The notes under the pieces are model-generated. The model did not search any database and was not told the origin of the DNA. It saw only the letters and a program-made list of their open reading frames with translations. Shown piece after piece: positions 14,957 through 22,987 of a stretch of DNA of 64,000 nt. The stretch's first letter is position 1. Every line of letters begins with the position of its first letter. The position numbers and the translations under genes were made by a program. This DNA is from Streptomyces sp. A1277 (GTDB lineage: Bacteria > Actinomycetota > Actinomycetes > Streptomycetales > Streptomycetaceae): assembly GCF_004795015.1 (NCBI RefSeq), contig NZ_SSBI01000005.1, positions 1 to 64,000 of the forward strand, written 5' to 3'.

Positions 14957-16867
14957 ATGCCCAAGCCCCCAGGGACGGAGCCTGCCGCGTACAACGTCCT
15001 GGTGATCGGCTCCGGATTCGGCGGAAGCGTCGCCGCGCTGCGCCTGGCCGAGAAGGGGTACACCGTCACCGTCATCGAAGCCGGACGCCGCTTCGCCGAC
15101 GAGGACTTCGCCACCTCACCCTGGCAACTCGGGCGCCTGCTGTGGGCTCCCCGGCTGGGATTGCACGGCATCATGCGGGTCCACCTGCGGCGCCGGCTCC
15201 TGGCCCTGACCGGGGTAGGGGTTGGCGGAGGATCACTGGCCTACGCCGCGGTCCACTACCGCCCCGCCCCCGAGGCATTCGGCGCAGAAGGCTGGGACCC
15301 GGCGGTCGACTGGGCCACCGAACTCGTCCCACACTACGACGAGGCCGAGCGCATGCTCGGAACAACGACCGCCCCCGGGATGTCGGCGGGGGACCTGCTG
15401 TTGCAAAAGACCGCCGTCGAGCTCGGGGTGGGAGCGACCTTCCACCACACCCGGGTCGGCATCCGCTTCGGACCGCCCGGTCAGTCGACCGGTGACCCGT
15501 ACTTCGCCGGACAGGGGCCCGCCAGGAAGGGCTGCACCCAGTGCGGGCAGTGCACCAGCGGCTGCCCCACCGGTGCGAAGAACACCCTGACCAAGAACTA
15601 TCTCCACCTGGCCGAACGCGCGGGCGTCAAAATCCGTCCGCTGACCACCGCCGTCGCCCTGCACCCGCAGCCGGATGGAACCTGGCAGGTCCAGACCCTG
15701 CGTACCGTGCTCGACCACGGAATCCCGCGCCGCAGACGCGAGGTCCTGACAGCCGGCGAAGTGGTACTGGCCGCCGGCGCGTGGGGCACCACCGAACTGC
15801 TCCACCGCTCCCGGCCCCACCTGCCCCTACTCTCGCCCGCCCTGGGCACCCGGACCTGTACCAACCGCGAAGTGATCACCGCCGCCTCCGCACCCGGTTT
15901 CGACACCGGCCCCGGCCCCGCCATCACCTCCGCCATCCGCCCCACCCCCACCACCCTCCTCCAGCTGTGCCGCGTCGGCCCTGGCACCCACCCCCTCGCC
16001 GCAGCGCTTCGGCCCTTCCCCCTGCCGTTCCGCGCCTTCGGCCGGCGCACCGCACTGCTGTTCACCATGGAACTGCGGAACTCCGCCCTCACCAGCCACT
16101 ACCGGCCCCGGCTCTTCGGCAGACGGCTCGTCTTCCGCCCCGGCACCATCCGCCCGGAACCCGTCCGCAGCCCCAGCGCAGAAACCGTCACGCGCACGTA
16201 CGCGGCGGCCATCCGAGGCCGTGCCCGCCGCCTGTGGACGACACTGCTCCGGGTGCCGGTCACCGCCCACCTGATGGGCGGCTGCCCCCTCGGCACCGAT
16301 CCCGCCCACAGCGTCGCCGACCCCTACCACCGCGTGCACGGCTACCCGACCCTGCACGTCACTGACGCCTCCGCGATCCCCGGAAACCTGGGACATAACC
16401 CGTCGCTGACCATCACCGCCATGGCCGAACGCGCCCTCGATGCCTGGCCCCTGGCCGGCGCCCGCGACCTCCGACCGCACCAGGACGAGCCCTACCGCTC
16501 CCTAACCCCGCTGAAAGCACCGACCGTCCCATGCCAAACCACCCGTTCATCGTCCACCTCGGCCGCACCCGCCTCTTCACCCGCATCGCCCCCCGCCTGC
16601 TGCCGGCCTGCGACCTCGCCGTCCACCGCCTCACCCGCGGCCGCCTGCTCCCCAGCCGCCTGTTCATCACCACCGTCATCCTCCACACCACCGGCCACCG
16701 CACCGGCGCGGCCCGCACCACCCCTCTCTGCGCCCACCACAGCCCCGACGGCAGCTGGCTCGTCATCGCCAGCAACTTCGGCAAACCCCGCCACCCCGCC
16801 TGGAGCACCAACCTCCTCCACACCCCCACCGCCAGGATCACCACCGGCAGGCATTCCCACGACGTGA
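14957..16867 (+). CDS. GMC-family FAD oxidoreductase (cholesterol-oxidase-like) with lost stop codon
   Basis: Flavin-dependent oxidase/dehydrogenase. The FAD Rossmann motif VIGSGFGGSVAA starts at residue 16. A cysteine cluster CTQCGQCTSGCPTGAKNT, typical of this GMC subgroup, lies near residues 194-211. The C-terminal block HVTDASAIPGNLGHNPSLT carries the catalytic-region histidine/asparagine. Start ATG 14957 follows AAGG. The normal family end, a short tail after ALDAWPL ending near PYRSLTPL, is reached at about 16510, but no in-frame stop occurs until 16865-16867. The frame therefore runs 337 bp across the next gene as low-complexity sequence. A TAA at 16503-16505 in the +1 frame suggests a one-base indel removed the natural end. 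Likely substrate: a prenyl alcohol or P450 product, by context. Confidence 0.85.
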   Translation: MPKPPGTEPAAYNVLVIGSGFGGSVAALRLAEKGYTVTVIEAGRRFADEDFATSPWQLGRLLWAPRLGLHGIMRVHLRRRLLALTGVGVGGGSLAYAAVHYRPAPEAFGAEGWDPAVDWATELVPHYDEAERMLGTTTAPGMSAGDLLLQKTAVELGVGATFHHTRVGIRFGPPGQSTGDPYFAGQGPARKGCTQCGQCTSGCPTGAKNTLTKNYLHLAERAGVKIRPLTTAVALHPQPDGTWQVQTLRTVLDHGIPRRRREVLTAGEVVLAAGAWGTTELLHRSRPHLPLLSPALGTRTCTNREVITAASAPGFDTGPGPAITSAIRPTPTTLLQLCRVGPGTHPLAAALRPFPLPFRAFGRRTALLFTMELRNSALTSHYRPRLFGRRLVFRPGTIRPEPVRSPSAETVTRTYAAAIRGRARRLWTTLLRVPVTAHLMGGCPLGTDPAHSVADPYHRVHGYPTLHVTDASAIPGNLGHNPSLTITAMAERALDAWPLAGARDLRPHQDEPYRSLTPLKAPTVPCQTTRSSSTSAAPASSPASPPACCRPATSPSTASPAAACSPAACSSPPSSSTPPATAPARPAPPLSAPTTAPTAAGSSSPATSANPATPPGAPTSSTPPPPGSPPAGIPTT

Positions 16868-17001
16868 CCGCCCGGCTGCTGAGCCCCGAGGAGAAGTCAG
16901 CCCACCGCCACCGCATCCTCGCCGCCCTGCCCGTCTACGACACCTACAACGCCCGCACCACCCGCGACATCCGCGTCTTCCACCTCACGCTCAGCCGCTA
17001 A
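16531..17001 (+). CDS. Nitroreductase/deazaflavin (F420)-dependent-type reductase
   Basis: A 156-residue protein of the Ddn-like split-beta-barrel family, recognised by LHTTGHRTGAARTTPL, SWLVIASNFGKPRHPAW and a C-terminal RDIRVFHL. These enzymes use F420 or FMN to reduce activated double bonds or quinones. ATG 16531 sits inside the run-on end of the GMC frame, in a different frame. It is the last gene of the plus-strand cargo operon and lies 204 bp from the transposon tip. A role in saturating a prenyl/terpenoid intermediate would fit the neighbours; cofactor choice cannot be settled from sequence here. Confidence 0.8.
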   Translation: MPNHPFIVHLGRTRLFTRIAPRLLPACDLAVHRLTRGRLLPSRLFITTVILHTTGHRTGAARTTPLCAHHSPDGSWLVIASNFGKPRHPAWSTNLLHTPTARITTGRHSHDVTARLLSPEEKSAHRHRILAALPVYDTYNARTTRDIRVFHLTLSR

Positions 17002-17114
17002 CGGACCTTCTCGGCCAAGACGCTAGGGAGCCCGAACGGGCGTCGATCCGAACCACCACAGTGCCAAGGCCCGCTACCGGCAGTGACTACGCCAGCGGGC
17101 CAGATGGGAGATTC

Positions 17115-17205
17115 TGCTCATGATCACCGGATAGGACCGGTGCTCATCCGACACGGAATCGCTAATCCCGCAGGAAGCAATGCTCATGAAGCTGCGCTCC
17201 CTACA
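17115..17205. repeat. Distal transposon end with three TGCTCA transposase sites
   Basis: Reading inward from the tip CCTACA (17200-17205), TGCTCA occurs at 17181-17186, 17141-17146 and 17115-17120, that is 19, 59 and 85 bp from the end. The first is at exactly the same distance as the first TGCGCA at the other end, and the motifs differ by one base. Three spaced sites at the tnsA-distal end match the design of Tn7's left end. Binding is inferred; the spacing match is directly visible. Confidence 0.8.
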
Positions 17206-17210
17206 GGACG
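17206..17210. repeat. Target-site duplication, EF-G side (GGACG)
   Basis: Second copy of the GGACG found at 2329-2333, directly abutting the CCTACA terminus. Confidence 0.9.
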
Positions 17211-17211
17211 A

Positions 17212-17244
17212 CAGGTCCCGCCCGCCACCGGCGGGCGGGACCTG
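17212..17244. terminator. Bidirectional hairpin terminator once shared by gap and the EF-G paralogue
   Basis: Perfect 15-bp arms (CAGGTCCCGCCCGCC and its complement) around a 3-base loop, ending four bases before the TAG of the EF-G-like gene. Before the transposon inserted, this hairpin lay 11 bp after the gap stop and served both convergent genes. It still serves the EF-G-like gene but no longer gap. Confidence 0.85.
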
Positions 17245-17247
17245 CTT

Positions 17248-19338
17248 CTAGTCGGTGCCGGAGACCGTCGCGGGCGCGGGGGCGTACCCCGTCGCCCGGG
17301 TGGTGAACGTCCCCCGGCCCTGCGTCCGGCTGCGCAGCCGGGTCGCGTAACCGAACAGCTCGGCCAGCGGAACGGTCGCGGTGACGACCGCGGCACCGGC
17401 CCGCGCGGTGGAACCGGACACCCGGCCGCGCCGGGCGGCCAGGTCGCCGAGCACCCCGCCGACCGCGTCGTCGGGCACGGTGACCGTGACCTCGACCACC
17501 GGCTCCAGCAGCACCATCGCACTGGCGCGCAGCGCTTCCCGGAGCGCGAACCTCCCGGCCGTACGGAACGCCATCTCCGAGGAGTCCTTGGGATGGGTGG
17601 CGCCATCGGTCAGCACCACCCGCACCCCGGTCACCGGATGCCCGCCGAGCGGGCCCTCGGCCAGGGCGTCCCGGCAGCCGGACTCGACCGCCCGCACGTA
17701 CTCCTGCGGCACCCGGCCGCCGACCACCGCCGAACGGAACGCGAACTCGGCGGCTCCCTCGCCGCCCTCCCCGCCGGTGGCCTCCAGCGGCTCGACGTCG
17801 ATGACGACGTGCGCGAACTGACCTGATCCGCCGTCCTGTTTGACGTGCCGGTAGACCAGCCCGGACACCCCGCGCACAAGCGTCTCCCGGTGCGCGACCT
17901 GCGGCCGGCCGACCCGGACATCGAGACCGTGGTCGCGGCGGATCTTCTCCGCGGCCACCTCCAGATGCAGTTCGCCCATGCCCGAGAGCACGGTCTGACC
18001 GGTCTCGGAATCCGTCCGCACGGCGAGCGACGGGTCCTCGTCGGCCAGCCGCACCAGAGCCGCCATCAGCCGCTCGGTGTCCGTGCTCCGCCGCGCCTCC
18101 ACCGCCACGGACACGACAGGTTCGGCCACCGTGGGCGGTTCGAGGACCAGCGGGGCGTCGGGCGCGCACAGCGTGGCACCCGGGCGGACGGCCTTCGGAC
18201 CGATGACCGCGACGATGTCCCCGGCCACCGCCGTGTCCACATCGACGTGCCGGTCCGCCTGGACCCGCAGGATGCGGCCGACGCGTTCGCCGCGCCGTGT
18301 ACCGGCGTCCAGCACCGTTTCCCCCTTCCGGACCGTTCCCGAGTACACGCGCAGATACGTCAGCCGGCCCGTCGCGGTCGCGTTCACCTTGAACACCAGC
18401 GCGGCGAACGGCCCCGCCGGATCGGCGGCCCGCTCCTGCACCGCCTCACCGAGCATGCCCCGGACGGGCGGCACGTCGGCGGGCGAGGGCAGATACGCCA
18501 CGACCGCCTCCAGCAACGGTTCGACGCCCCGGTTCCGGTAGGCCGAACCGCACAGCACCACGACCCCCTCGCCGGTCCGCGTGAGATCCCGCAGCGCCCC
18601 GGCCAGCGTCCGCTCCGAAAGCCCGGAAGGCGCGCAGAACTCCTCCAGCGCCGCCGGGTGCAGCTCGGCGACCGCCTCATCGAGCAGACGCCGGCGCCGG
18701 CCCGCCTCCTCCCGCAGCTCGACGGGTACCTCCCCCTCCTCGTACGTGTCGGCGCCGTCGGCCCACACCAGGGCGCGCATGCGCAGCAGGTCCACGACCC
18801 CGCGGAACCCGTCCTCCCGCCCGATCGGCAGCTGGACCACGAGCGGGACCGTGTGCAGCCGCTCACGGATGGAGGCGACCGCGGTGTCGAGGTCGGCGCC
18901 CGCCCGGTCGAGCTTGTTGACGAAGGCGATGCGCGGGACGGAGTGCCGGTCGGCCTGGCGCCACACCGATTCGCTCTGCGGCTCCACCCCGGCCACCGCG
19001 TCGAACACCGCGATCGCCCCGTCGAGCACCCGCAGCGAACGCTCCACCTCGTCGGCGAAGTCGACGTGCCCCGGGGTGTCGATGAGGTTGATGCGGTGGC
19101 CGGCCCAGGTGCAGCTGACGGCCGCGGCGAAGATGGTGATGCCCCGGTCGCGTTCCTGCGGGTCGAAGTCGGTGATGGCCGTACCGTCGTGGACCTCGCC
19201 GCGCTTGTGGGTGGTGCCGGTGGTGTAGAGGATGCGCTCGGTGACGGTGGTCTTGCCGGCGTCGACGTGGGCGAGGATGCCCAGGTTGCGGACGGTGTCG
19301 AGCGCGGAGTTGAGGGGACGGTGCTGTTCGGTACGCAC
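17248..19338 (-). CDS. Elongation-factor-G-like translational GTPase (FusA paralogue)
   Basis: Translational GTPase related to EF-G, 696 residues with start GTG 19338; longer in-frame starts add a low-complexity arginine-rich leader. GTPase motifs are intact: AHVDAGKTT (23-31), DTPGHVDF (87-94), NKLD (141-144). Domains II-V follow, including GELHLEV and the domain IV region SGQFAHV. It lacks nothing obvious for EF-G. Divergence and isolation from the rpsL-rpsG-fusA-tuf operon mark it as a paralogue, either a secondary EF-G or a ribosome-protection-type factor; resistance function cannot be read from the sequence. It was the convergent neighbour of gap before the transposon arrived. Confidence 0.88.
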   Translation of the reverse strand: MRTEQHRPLNSALDTVRNLGILAHVDAGKTTVTERILYTTGTTHKRGEVHDGTAITDFDPQERDRGITIFAAAVSCTWAGHRINLIDTPGHVDFADEVERSLRVLDGAIAVFDAVAGVEPQSESVWRQADRHSVPRIAFVNKLDRAGADLDTAVASIRERLHTVPLVVQLPIGREDGFRGVVDLLRMRALVWADGADTYEEGEVPVELREEAGRRRRLLDEAVAELHPAALEEFCAPSGLSERTLAGALRDLTRTGEGVVVLCGSAYRNRGVEPLLEAVVAYLPSPADVPPVRGMLGEAVQERAADPAGPFAALVFKVNATATGRLTYLRVYSGTVRKGETVLDAGTRRGERVGRILRVQADRHVDVDTAVAGDIVAVIGPKAVRPGATLCAPDAPLVLEPPTVAEPVVSVAVEARRSTDTERLMAALVRLADEDPSLAVRTDSETGQTVLSGMGELHLEVAAEKIRRDHGLDVRVGRPQVAHRETLVRGVSGLVYRHVKQDGGSGQFAHVVIDVEPLEATGGEGGEGAAEFAFRSAVVGGRVPQEYVRAVESGCRDALAEGPLGGHPVTGVRVVLTDGATHPKDSSEMAFRTAGRFALREALRASAMVLLEPVVEVTVTVPDDAVGGVLGDLAARRGRVSGSTARAGAAVVTATVPLAELFGYATRLRSRTQGRGTFTTRATGYAPAPATVSGTD

Positions 19339-19854
19339 GGCCGGTGGCCTTTCGGGATGATCCGGAAGAAGACGGCGCGATGCCCGGACGAAGCGGCCCC
19401 GGGCCGGGCCTGCGGAGCCCGCCGTTCCCCTCGTGGAGGAGGTGACGGCCAACCAACAGGCTTACAGGGGCCAGGCGTTCGTTACGGGGTCCGGGGCCGG
19501 CCGCGCAGCCGGCGCCGGGCGCCGTGAGACACCAGGATCACCTCGAACCGCGACGGGGGGACGACGGCGGCGGTGCGGTGGCGCACGGCGGTCTCCCCTC
19601 AACGGTCACGGCGGGCGCGGCGGCGGAGAGCCGGCGCGCGATGTGCGGCGAGTCTAGGGAACGGGGCGCGGGCGGGGGAACCGGTTTTCCGGCCGGGCGC
19701 CCGCACCGTCGCCGTTCCGTGGCCGACCGGGGGCCGTTCCGTACCGCGCCGGGCGCAACCGGGAGGCGTGCCGGTGCGTCAGGCGCGGCCTCGCGGAGCC
19801 CAACGGGGGCGGTGCGTCAGGCGCGGCCTCGCGGAGCCCAACGGGGGCGGTGCG
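19339..19854. other. Intergenic leader region upstream of the EF-G-like gene
   Basis: About 500 bp with no convincing gene. It holds the promoter and leader of the EF-G-like gene and, at 19773-19884, a 38-bp unit repeated three times in tandem. The sequence is extremely GC-rich and all six frames are open by composition only. Confidence 0.5.
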
Positions 19855-19884
19855 TCAGACGCGGCCTCGCGGAGCCCAACGGGA
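19773..19884. repeat. 38-bp tandem repeat, three copies
   Basis: A unit starting GGTGCGTCAGGCGCGGCCTC begins at 19773, 19811 and 19849. Copies one and two are identical; copy three differs at one base (GTCAGA for GTCAGG) and ends early, around 19884. The unit length is not a multiple of three. There are no intervening spacers, so this is a minisatellite and not a CRISPR array. It overlaps the 3' end of the small gene at 19855-20139. Confidence 0.9.
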
Positions 19885-20139
19885 CGGGCGCGTACGGGGC
19901 TTCCACGCGTCCCGGCGGCACCGGCGGATCGCGCTCCGGCCGCAGCCGCGCCACTCGGCGGGCGACACACCCGCGCCCCGGCCGCCCCGGGTGATCAGGG
20001 CGTTCACGGGTGAGTGCGGGTCCAGGGCCATCGTGCGGGCCAGCAGAACGCCGATCACCAGCGGGGCGAGCGTGAGGGCCAGGGTGGTGCCGGCACTGGT
20101 GACGTGCCGCATGCGAAGGCGCTGTGCGTCGGGAGCCAT
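19855..20139 (-). CDS. Possible small membrane protein, 94 aa
   Basis: ATG at 20139 opens a frame with one good membrane segment (SAGTTLALTLAPLVIGVLLA, residues 15-34), followed by an NALITRGG stretch and an arginine-rich tail. The last ~20 residues come from the 38-bp tandem repeat, so the natural end may have been replaced by repeat sequence. No strong ribosome site is seen. It could be a real one-helix protein or chance; the hydrophobic segment with correct codon bias is the only support. Confidence 0.35.
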   Translation of the reverse strand: MAPDAQRLRMRHVTSAGTTLALTLAPLVIGVLLARTMALDPHSPVNALITRGGRGAGVSPAEWRGCGRSAIRRCRRDAWKPRTRPSRWAPRGRV

Positions 20140-20245
20140 GCCCCCATCTCAGCGCCCGGACCCCGAAGCGGGATCGGGTGACGTACTCAGACCGGACGGC
20201 CCGGGTACTCAGTACCCCGGGCCGTCCGGTCCGGCCTCTGGACGG

Positions 20246-21160
20246 TCAGGCGGTCGTGCCGGGCCCCGAGCCCGCGCCCGAGGCCGCCTTGATGCCCTTG
20301 GTGATGTCGTCCAGGACGGACAGCGCCGGGGCCTTGGAGTTGATGTCGAACCCCGAGCGGACGACGACCAGCATGTCCTTGGACAGCGGCGAGGGGAAGG
20401 CGAGCGACTCGACGTAGCCGTCGTCACCGTTCTTCGTCACCACCTTCCACCGCACCCGGTAGCCCTGCTGGCCGGCCACCGTGACCGCCTCGGACTTCAG
20501 CTGCTGGTGCGAGGTGATGCCGCCGTAGATCTTGCCGCCGTAGGACTGCTCGGCGTTGTCCTCGATGTCCTTCTCGGCGGTGGCCTTCGCGGTCTTCGCG
20601 GTCAGCTTCAGCGCCTCGGCCGGGGCGGAGAACACCCCGCCGCGCACGCACTTCTCACCGGTGTCACCGGGGCAGGTGTACGAACCGGTGGTCACCCCGG
20701 CGCCCAGGCCCGACTCGCCGTCCCAGCCGTCGGGGACCGGGATGCTGATGCCGCTGGCCAGGTCCGTCGCGTAGCCGTCCTCGGGCTGCGGCTGCTCCTG
20801 TTCGGGCGTCTCGCGCCCACCGCCGTCGCCGCCACTGCCGCCGTTGTCGCCGCTGTCCCCGTTCCCGCCGCGCCGGCGGTCCGGGCCGGGGGAGGGGGAG
20901 GCGGACGGGGCGGAGGCCGTGGTGTCGCTCTTGCCGCCCGAGTCGTCATTCAGCAGATAGACACCGCCCCCGATGGCGGCGAGCACCACCACGGCGGCGG
21001 TGATGCCGGCCCCGACGCGCAGCCGCCGGCTGCGCGCGGCCGCCGGCGGTACGCGCAGGTGGTCGGTCCACTGGGTGCCGTCCCACCAGCGCTCCTGGCG
21101 GGGGCCAAATCCTGAATACCCGGGGTCTGGATGCCAGCCGGGCGGGCTCGTCTGGGTCAC
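20246..21160 (-). CDS. DUF2510 membrane-anchored protein
   Basis: The protein has 304 residues with start GTG 21160. The N-terminus is a DUF2510 module (PPGWHPDPG...ERWWDGTQWT), then one membrane helix (GAGITAAVVVLAAIGGGVYLL), a Ser/Pro/Gly-rich linker, and an extracellular domain of about 170 residues with one cysteine pair (SYTCPGDTGEKCVRGG). DUF2510 is common in actinobacterial membrane proteins of unknown function. The outer domain resembles other Streptomyces extracellular domains but I cannot name it. Monocistronic by spacing. Confidence 0.85.
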   Translation of the reverse strand: MTQTSPPGWHPDPGYSGFGPRQERWWDGTQWTDHLRVPPAAARSRRLRVGAGITAAVVVLAAIGGGVYLLNDDSGGKSDTTASAPSASPSPGPDRRRGGNGDSGDNGGSGGDGGGRETPEQEQPQPEDGYATDLASGISIPVPDGWDGESGLGAGVTTGSYTCPGDTGEKCVRGGVFSAPAEALKLTAKTAKATAEKDIEDNAEQSYGGKIYGGITSHQQLKSEAVTVAGQQGYRVRWKVVTKNGDDGYVESLAFPSPLSKDMLVVVRSGFDINSKAPALSVLDDITKGIKAASGAGSGPGTTA

Positions 21161-21359
21161 GCCGGACACCGTATCCGGGTTGCCTGAGAATCCTATGAAC
21201 TGGGTGTGCCGATCTCCGGGACGATCCGGTCGAAAGCCGCAGCCGTCTTCTGCCGTCCTTGGTCTAGACAACTGGAGGGCCGGTCGCTAGCATCCGCCGA
21301 CGAGGCGCGGCGGAGCCGACCGGCCGTCGCCCGCCCGATCGCGGCAGGAGTGGAATCTC

Positions 21360-22100
21360 GTGGAAGCAACCGCTCCCGACCGCCGTTTCGCCGAGGACTA
21401 CCGCCTCGCCCGTGAGATACCGCGCGACGGGCTCACCGCCTGGCGGGCGGCCATCGCCGCGGAGGTGGACCTCGCGCCCGGCGGGACCGTGCTGGACGTC
21501 GGCGCGGGCACCGGCGCCTTCGCCTCGGCGTTCGCCGACTGGTTCGGTGTGCGGGTGCTGGCCGTGGAACCCGCCGCCGCCATGCGCGCGCTGATCCCCC
21601 GCACCGCGCGCATCGAGGCGCTGGACGGGCGGGCCGAGGAGCTGCCGGTGCCGGACCGCTGCGCGGACGCGGCCTGGCTGGGCTCGGTCGTGCACCACAT
21701 CGGCGATCTGCGCGCCGCCGCGCGGGAGTTGCGCCGCGCGCTGAAGCCCGGGGCCCCGGTGCTCATCCGCAACTCCTTCCCGGGCCGGTGCGCACGCGAC
21801 CTGCGGGTGCGGTTCTTCCCCGGGGCCGAGCGCATCGTCGACGGCTATCCGACCGTCGAGCAGACCTGCGCCGCGTTCGCCGGGGCCGGCTTCGCCCGCG
21901 TCGCGCTGCACGCGGTCCCGCAGGAGAGCGCGCCGAGCCTCACCGCGTTCGCCGACCGGATCAGGCGCGACACCGACGCGAAGCTCCGGGGCCTGGACGA
22001 CGACGAGTTCGAGCGCGGCATGCGGCGGTTGCGGACGGCGGCCGAGCAGGAGCCGGACCGGCCGGCCGTGAGCTGGATGGACCTGCTGGTTCTGGCCTGA
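21360..22100 (+). CDS. Class I SAM-dependent methyltransferase
   Basis: The 246-residue protein has motif I VLDVGAGTGAFA (residues 45-56), an acidic end of the second strand (VLAVEPAAAM) and the post-motif WLGSVVHHI, typical of UbiE-like small-molecule methyltransferases. Start GTG 21360 has an AGGAG sequence about ten bases upstream. Substrate unknown. A short NTF2-like gene follows 30 bases downstream, possibly co-transcribed. Confidence 0.85.
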   Translation: MEATAPDRRFAEDYRLAREIPRDGLTAWRAAIAAEVDLAPGGTVLDVGAGTGAFASAFADWFGVRVLAVEPAAAMRALIPRTARIEALDGRAEELPVPDRCADAAWLGSVVHHIGDLRAAARELRRALKPGAPVLIRNSFPGRCARDLRVRFFPGAERIVDGYPTVEQTCAAFAGAGFARVALHAVPQESAPSLTAFADRIRRDTDAKLRGLDDDEFERGMRRLRTAAEQEPDRPAVSWMDLLVLA

Positions 22101-22130
22101 CGCGGCGAGGCAGCCCGTAGAGTCGGGCAC

Positions 22131-22553
22131 ATGACGCGAAGCGACGAGGAGGAGCAGGCCGTACGGGCCGCCATGGAGGGCGAGCTGCGGCTGCTCGACC
22201 CGGCGGTACGGGCATCGAACGAGGCGGTGAACGCGCTTCTCGACCCGGAGTTCACCGAATTCGGCGCCTCCGGCCGCCGCTACGACCGCACGTCCGTCCT
22301 GGCCGTCACCTCCGCCGCCGACGAGGACGACCCCGGCCCCAGCGCCGCCACCGAGATGACCGGTGCGCTGCTCGCCCCGGGCCTGGTCCACCTGACGTAC
22401 GTCACCGAACGCAACGGCCGGATGTTCAGGCGCAGTTCGCTGTGGCGGCAGGCCGGTGAGCGCTGGCGGATGTACTTCCACCAGGGCACCCCGGCCGGTG
22501 CGTCGCGGCCGGCCGCAGATTATCCGGCGGACAGCCCCGAGGCCGCTGACTAG
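22131..22553 (+). CDS. NTF2-like / DUF4440-type small protein
   Basis: A 140-residue cystatin-fold (NTF2-like) protein. The pattern EGELRLLDPAVRAS...LLDPEFTEFGASGRRYDR...LVHLTYV...SSLWRQAGERWRMYFHQGT is characteristic of DUF4440 proteins, which include small enzymes and binding proteins of mostly unknown function. It starts with ATG 22131 just after the methyltransferase gene. No catalytic residues can be assigned. Confidence 0.8.
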   Translation: MTRSDEEEQAVRAAMEGELRLLDPAVRASNEAVNALLDPEFTEFGASGRRYDRTSVLAVTSAADEDDPGPSAATEMTGALLAPGLVHLTYVTERNGRMFRRSSLWRQAGERWRMYFHQGTPAGASRPAADYPADSPEAAD

Positions 22554-22562
22554 GCTCACCGG

Positions 22563-22887
22563 ATGACGCCATCCCGCTATCCGTCCAAGCCCCGCCCCGG
22601 CGACCGCGTCGCCGTGCTCTCCCCCTCGTCAGGACTCCCCGGCGCGCCGCATCCGCTGACGGCTGAGTCCCTGCGGGCCGCGCTCTTCAGCCGCGCGGCC
22701 ACGAGCTGACCCCGGCGAAGGAGAGCGGCAGCGGCAGGCGGTGCTCCGGGCGTTGGAGGAGTACGCCCCCGAGACCATGGCCGTCTTCGACGTCGACCTC
22801 GGCCACACGGACCCGCAGGTGATCATGCCGTACGGCGGCCGGGTCCGGGTGGACGGCGTGGCCCGCCGCATCGTGGTGACCTACTGA
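22563..22887 (+). pseudogene. Decayed S66-family LD-carboxypeptidase
   Basis: ATG 22563 starts PSKPRPGDRVAVLSPSSGLPG, the usual N-terminus of MccF-like LD-carboxypeptidases. After about 48 residues the frame hits TGA. From about 22752 the sequence resumes as a C-terminal fragment (EEYAPETMAVFDVDLGHTDPQ, then PYGGRVRVDG and a final VVTY) ending TGA 22885-22887. Roughly 200 internal codons, including the catalytic serine region, are missing. Both remnants match the ends of a normal S66 peptidase, so internal deletion is the cause. Confidence 0.85.
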
Positions 22888-22921
22888 CGGGCTGGTGTCC
22901 GTCTGTGACGGCGCCCTCCGG

Positions 22922-22940
22922 CATGTGGTCCGACCACATG
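22922..22940. promoter_or_regulatory. Palindromic operator upstream of the lut regulator
   Basis: CATGTGGTCCGACCACATG: 9-bp perfect arms around a central C, 48 bp before the regulator start. The core TGGTCnGACCA is shared with the site at 23830-23844 before lutA and matches the TGGTnnnACCA consensus of FadR-subfamily GntR proteins. Probably autoregulatory. Confidence 0.85.
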
Positions 22941-22987
22941 CCGTGTGTGACATAGTTGGATGTTCCGACCGGAACAGAGGATGGCCC

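Larger units (their letters stand above)
2334..17205. mobile_element. Tn7-like transposon with a prenyl/terpenoid-type cargo cluster, inserted after gap
   Basis: A 14,872-bp element with termini TGTAGG (2334-2339) and its complement CCTACA (17200-17205), flanked by GGACG on both sides. The left tip carries four TGCGCA sites and the right tip three TGCTCA sites; the outermost site is 19 bp from the tip at both ends. Core genes tnsA, tnsB, a small unknown gene, tnsC and tniQ/tnsD run rightward from the gap side. Cargo fills 9.1-17.0 kb. There are no cas genes and no CRISPR array. As in Tn7 at glmS, the tnsA-proximal end faces the 3' end of a housekeeping gene. Removing the element and one GGACG copy rejoins gap with an ordinary terminator 11 bp past its stop. 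Boundaries are read directly; activity is unknown, and the open core frames with exact target duplication suggest a fairly recent insertion. Confidence 0.93.

Noticed and set aside
2334..17205. CRISPR-associated transposon
   Set aside because: The tniQ is a long TnsD-type protein and there are no cas genes or repeats; target choice fits fixed-site recognition.
17248..19338. Tetracycline-resistance (TetM-type) protein as transposon cargo
   Set aside because: The gene lies outside the right target duplication and was the convergent neighbour of gap before insertion; it is closer to an EF-G paralogue.
19773..19884. CRISPR array
   Set aside because: The 38-bp units are directly adjacent with no spacers and no cas genes are in the window.
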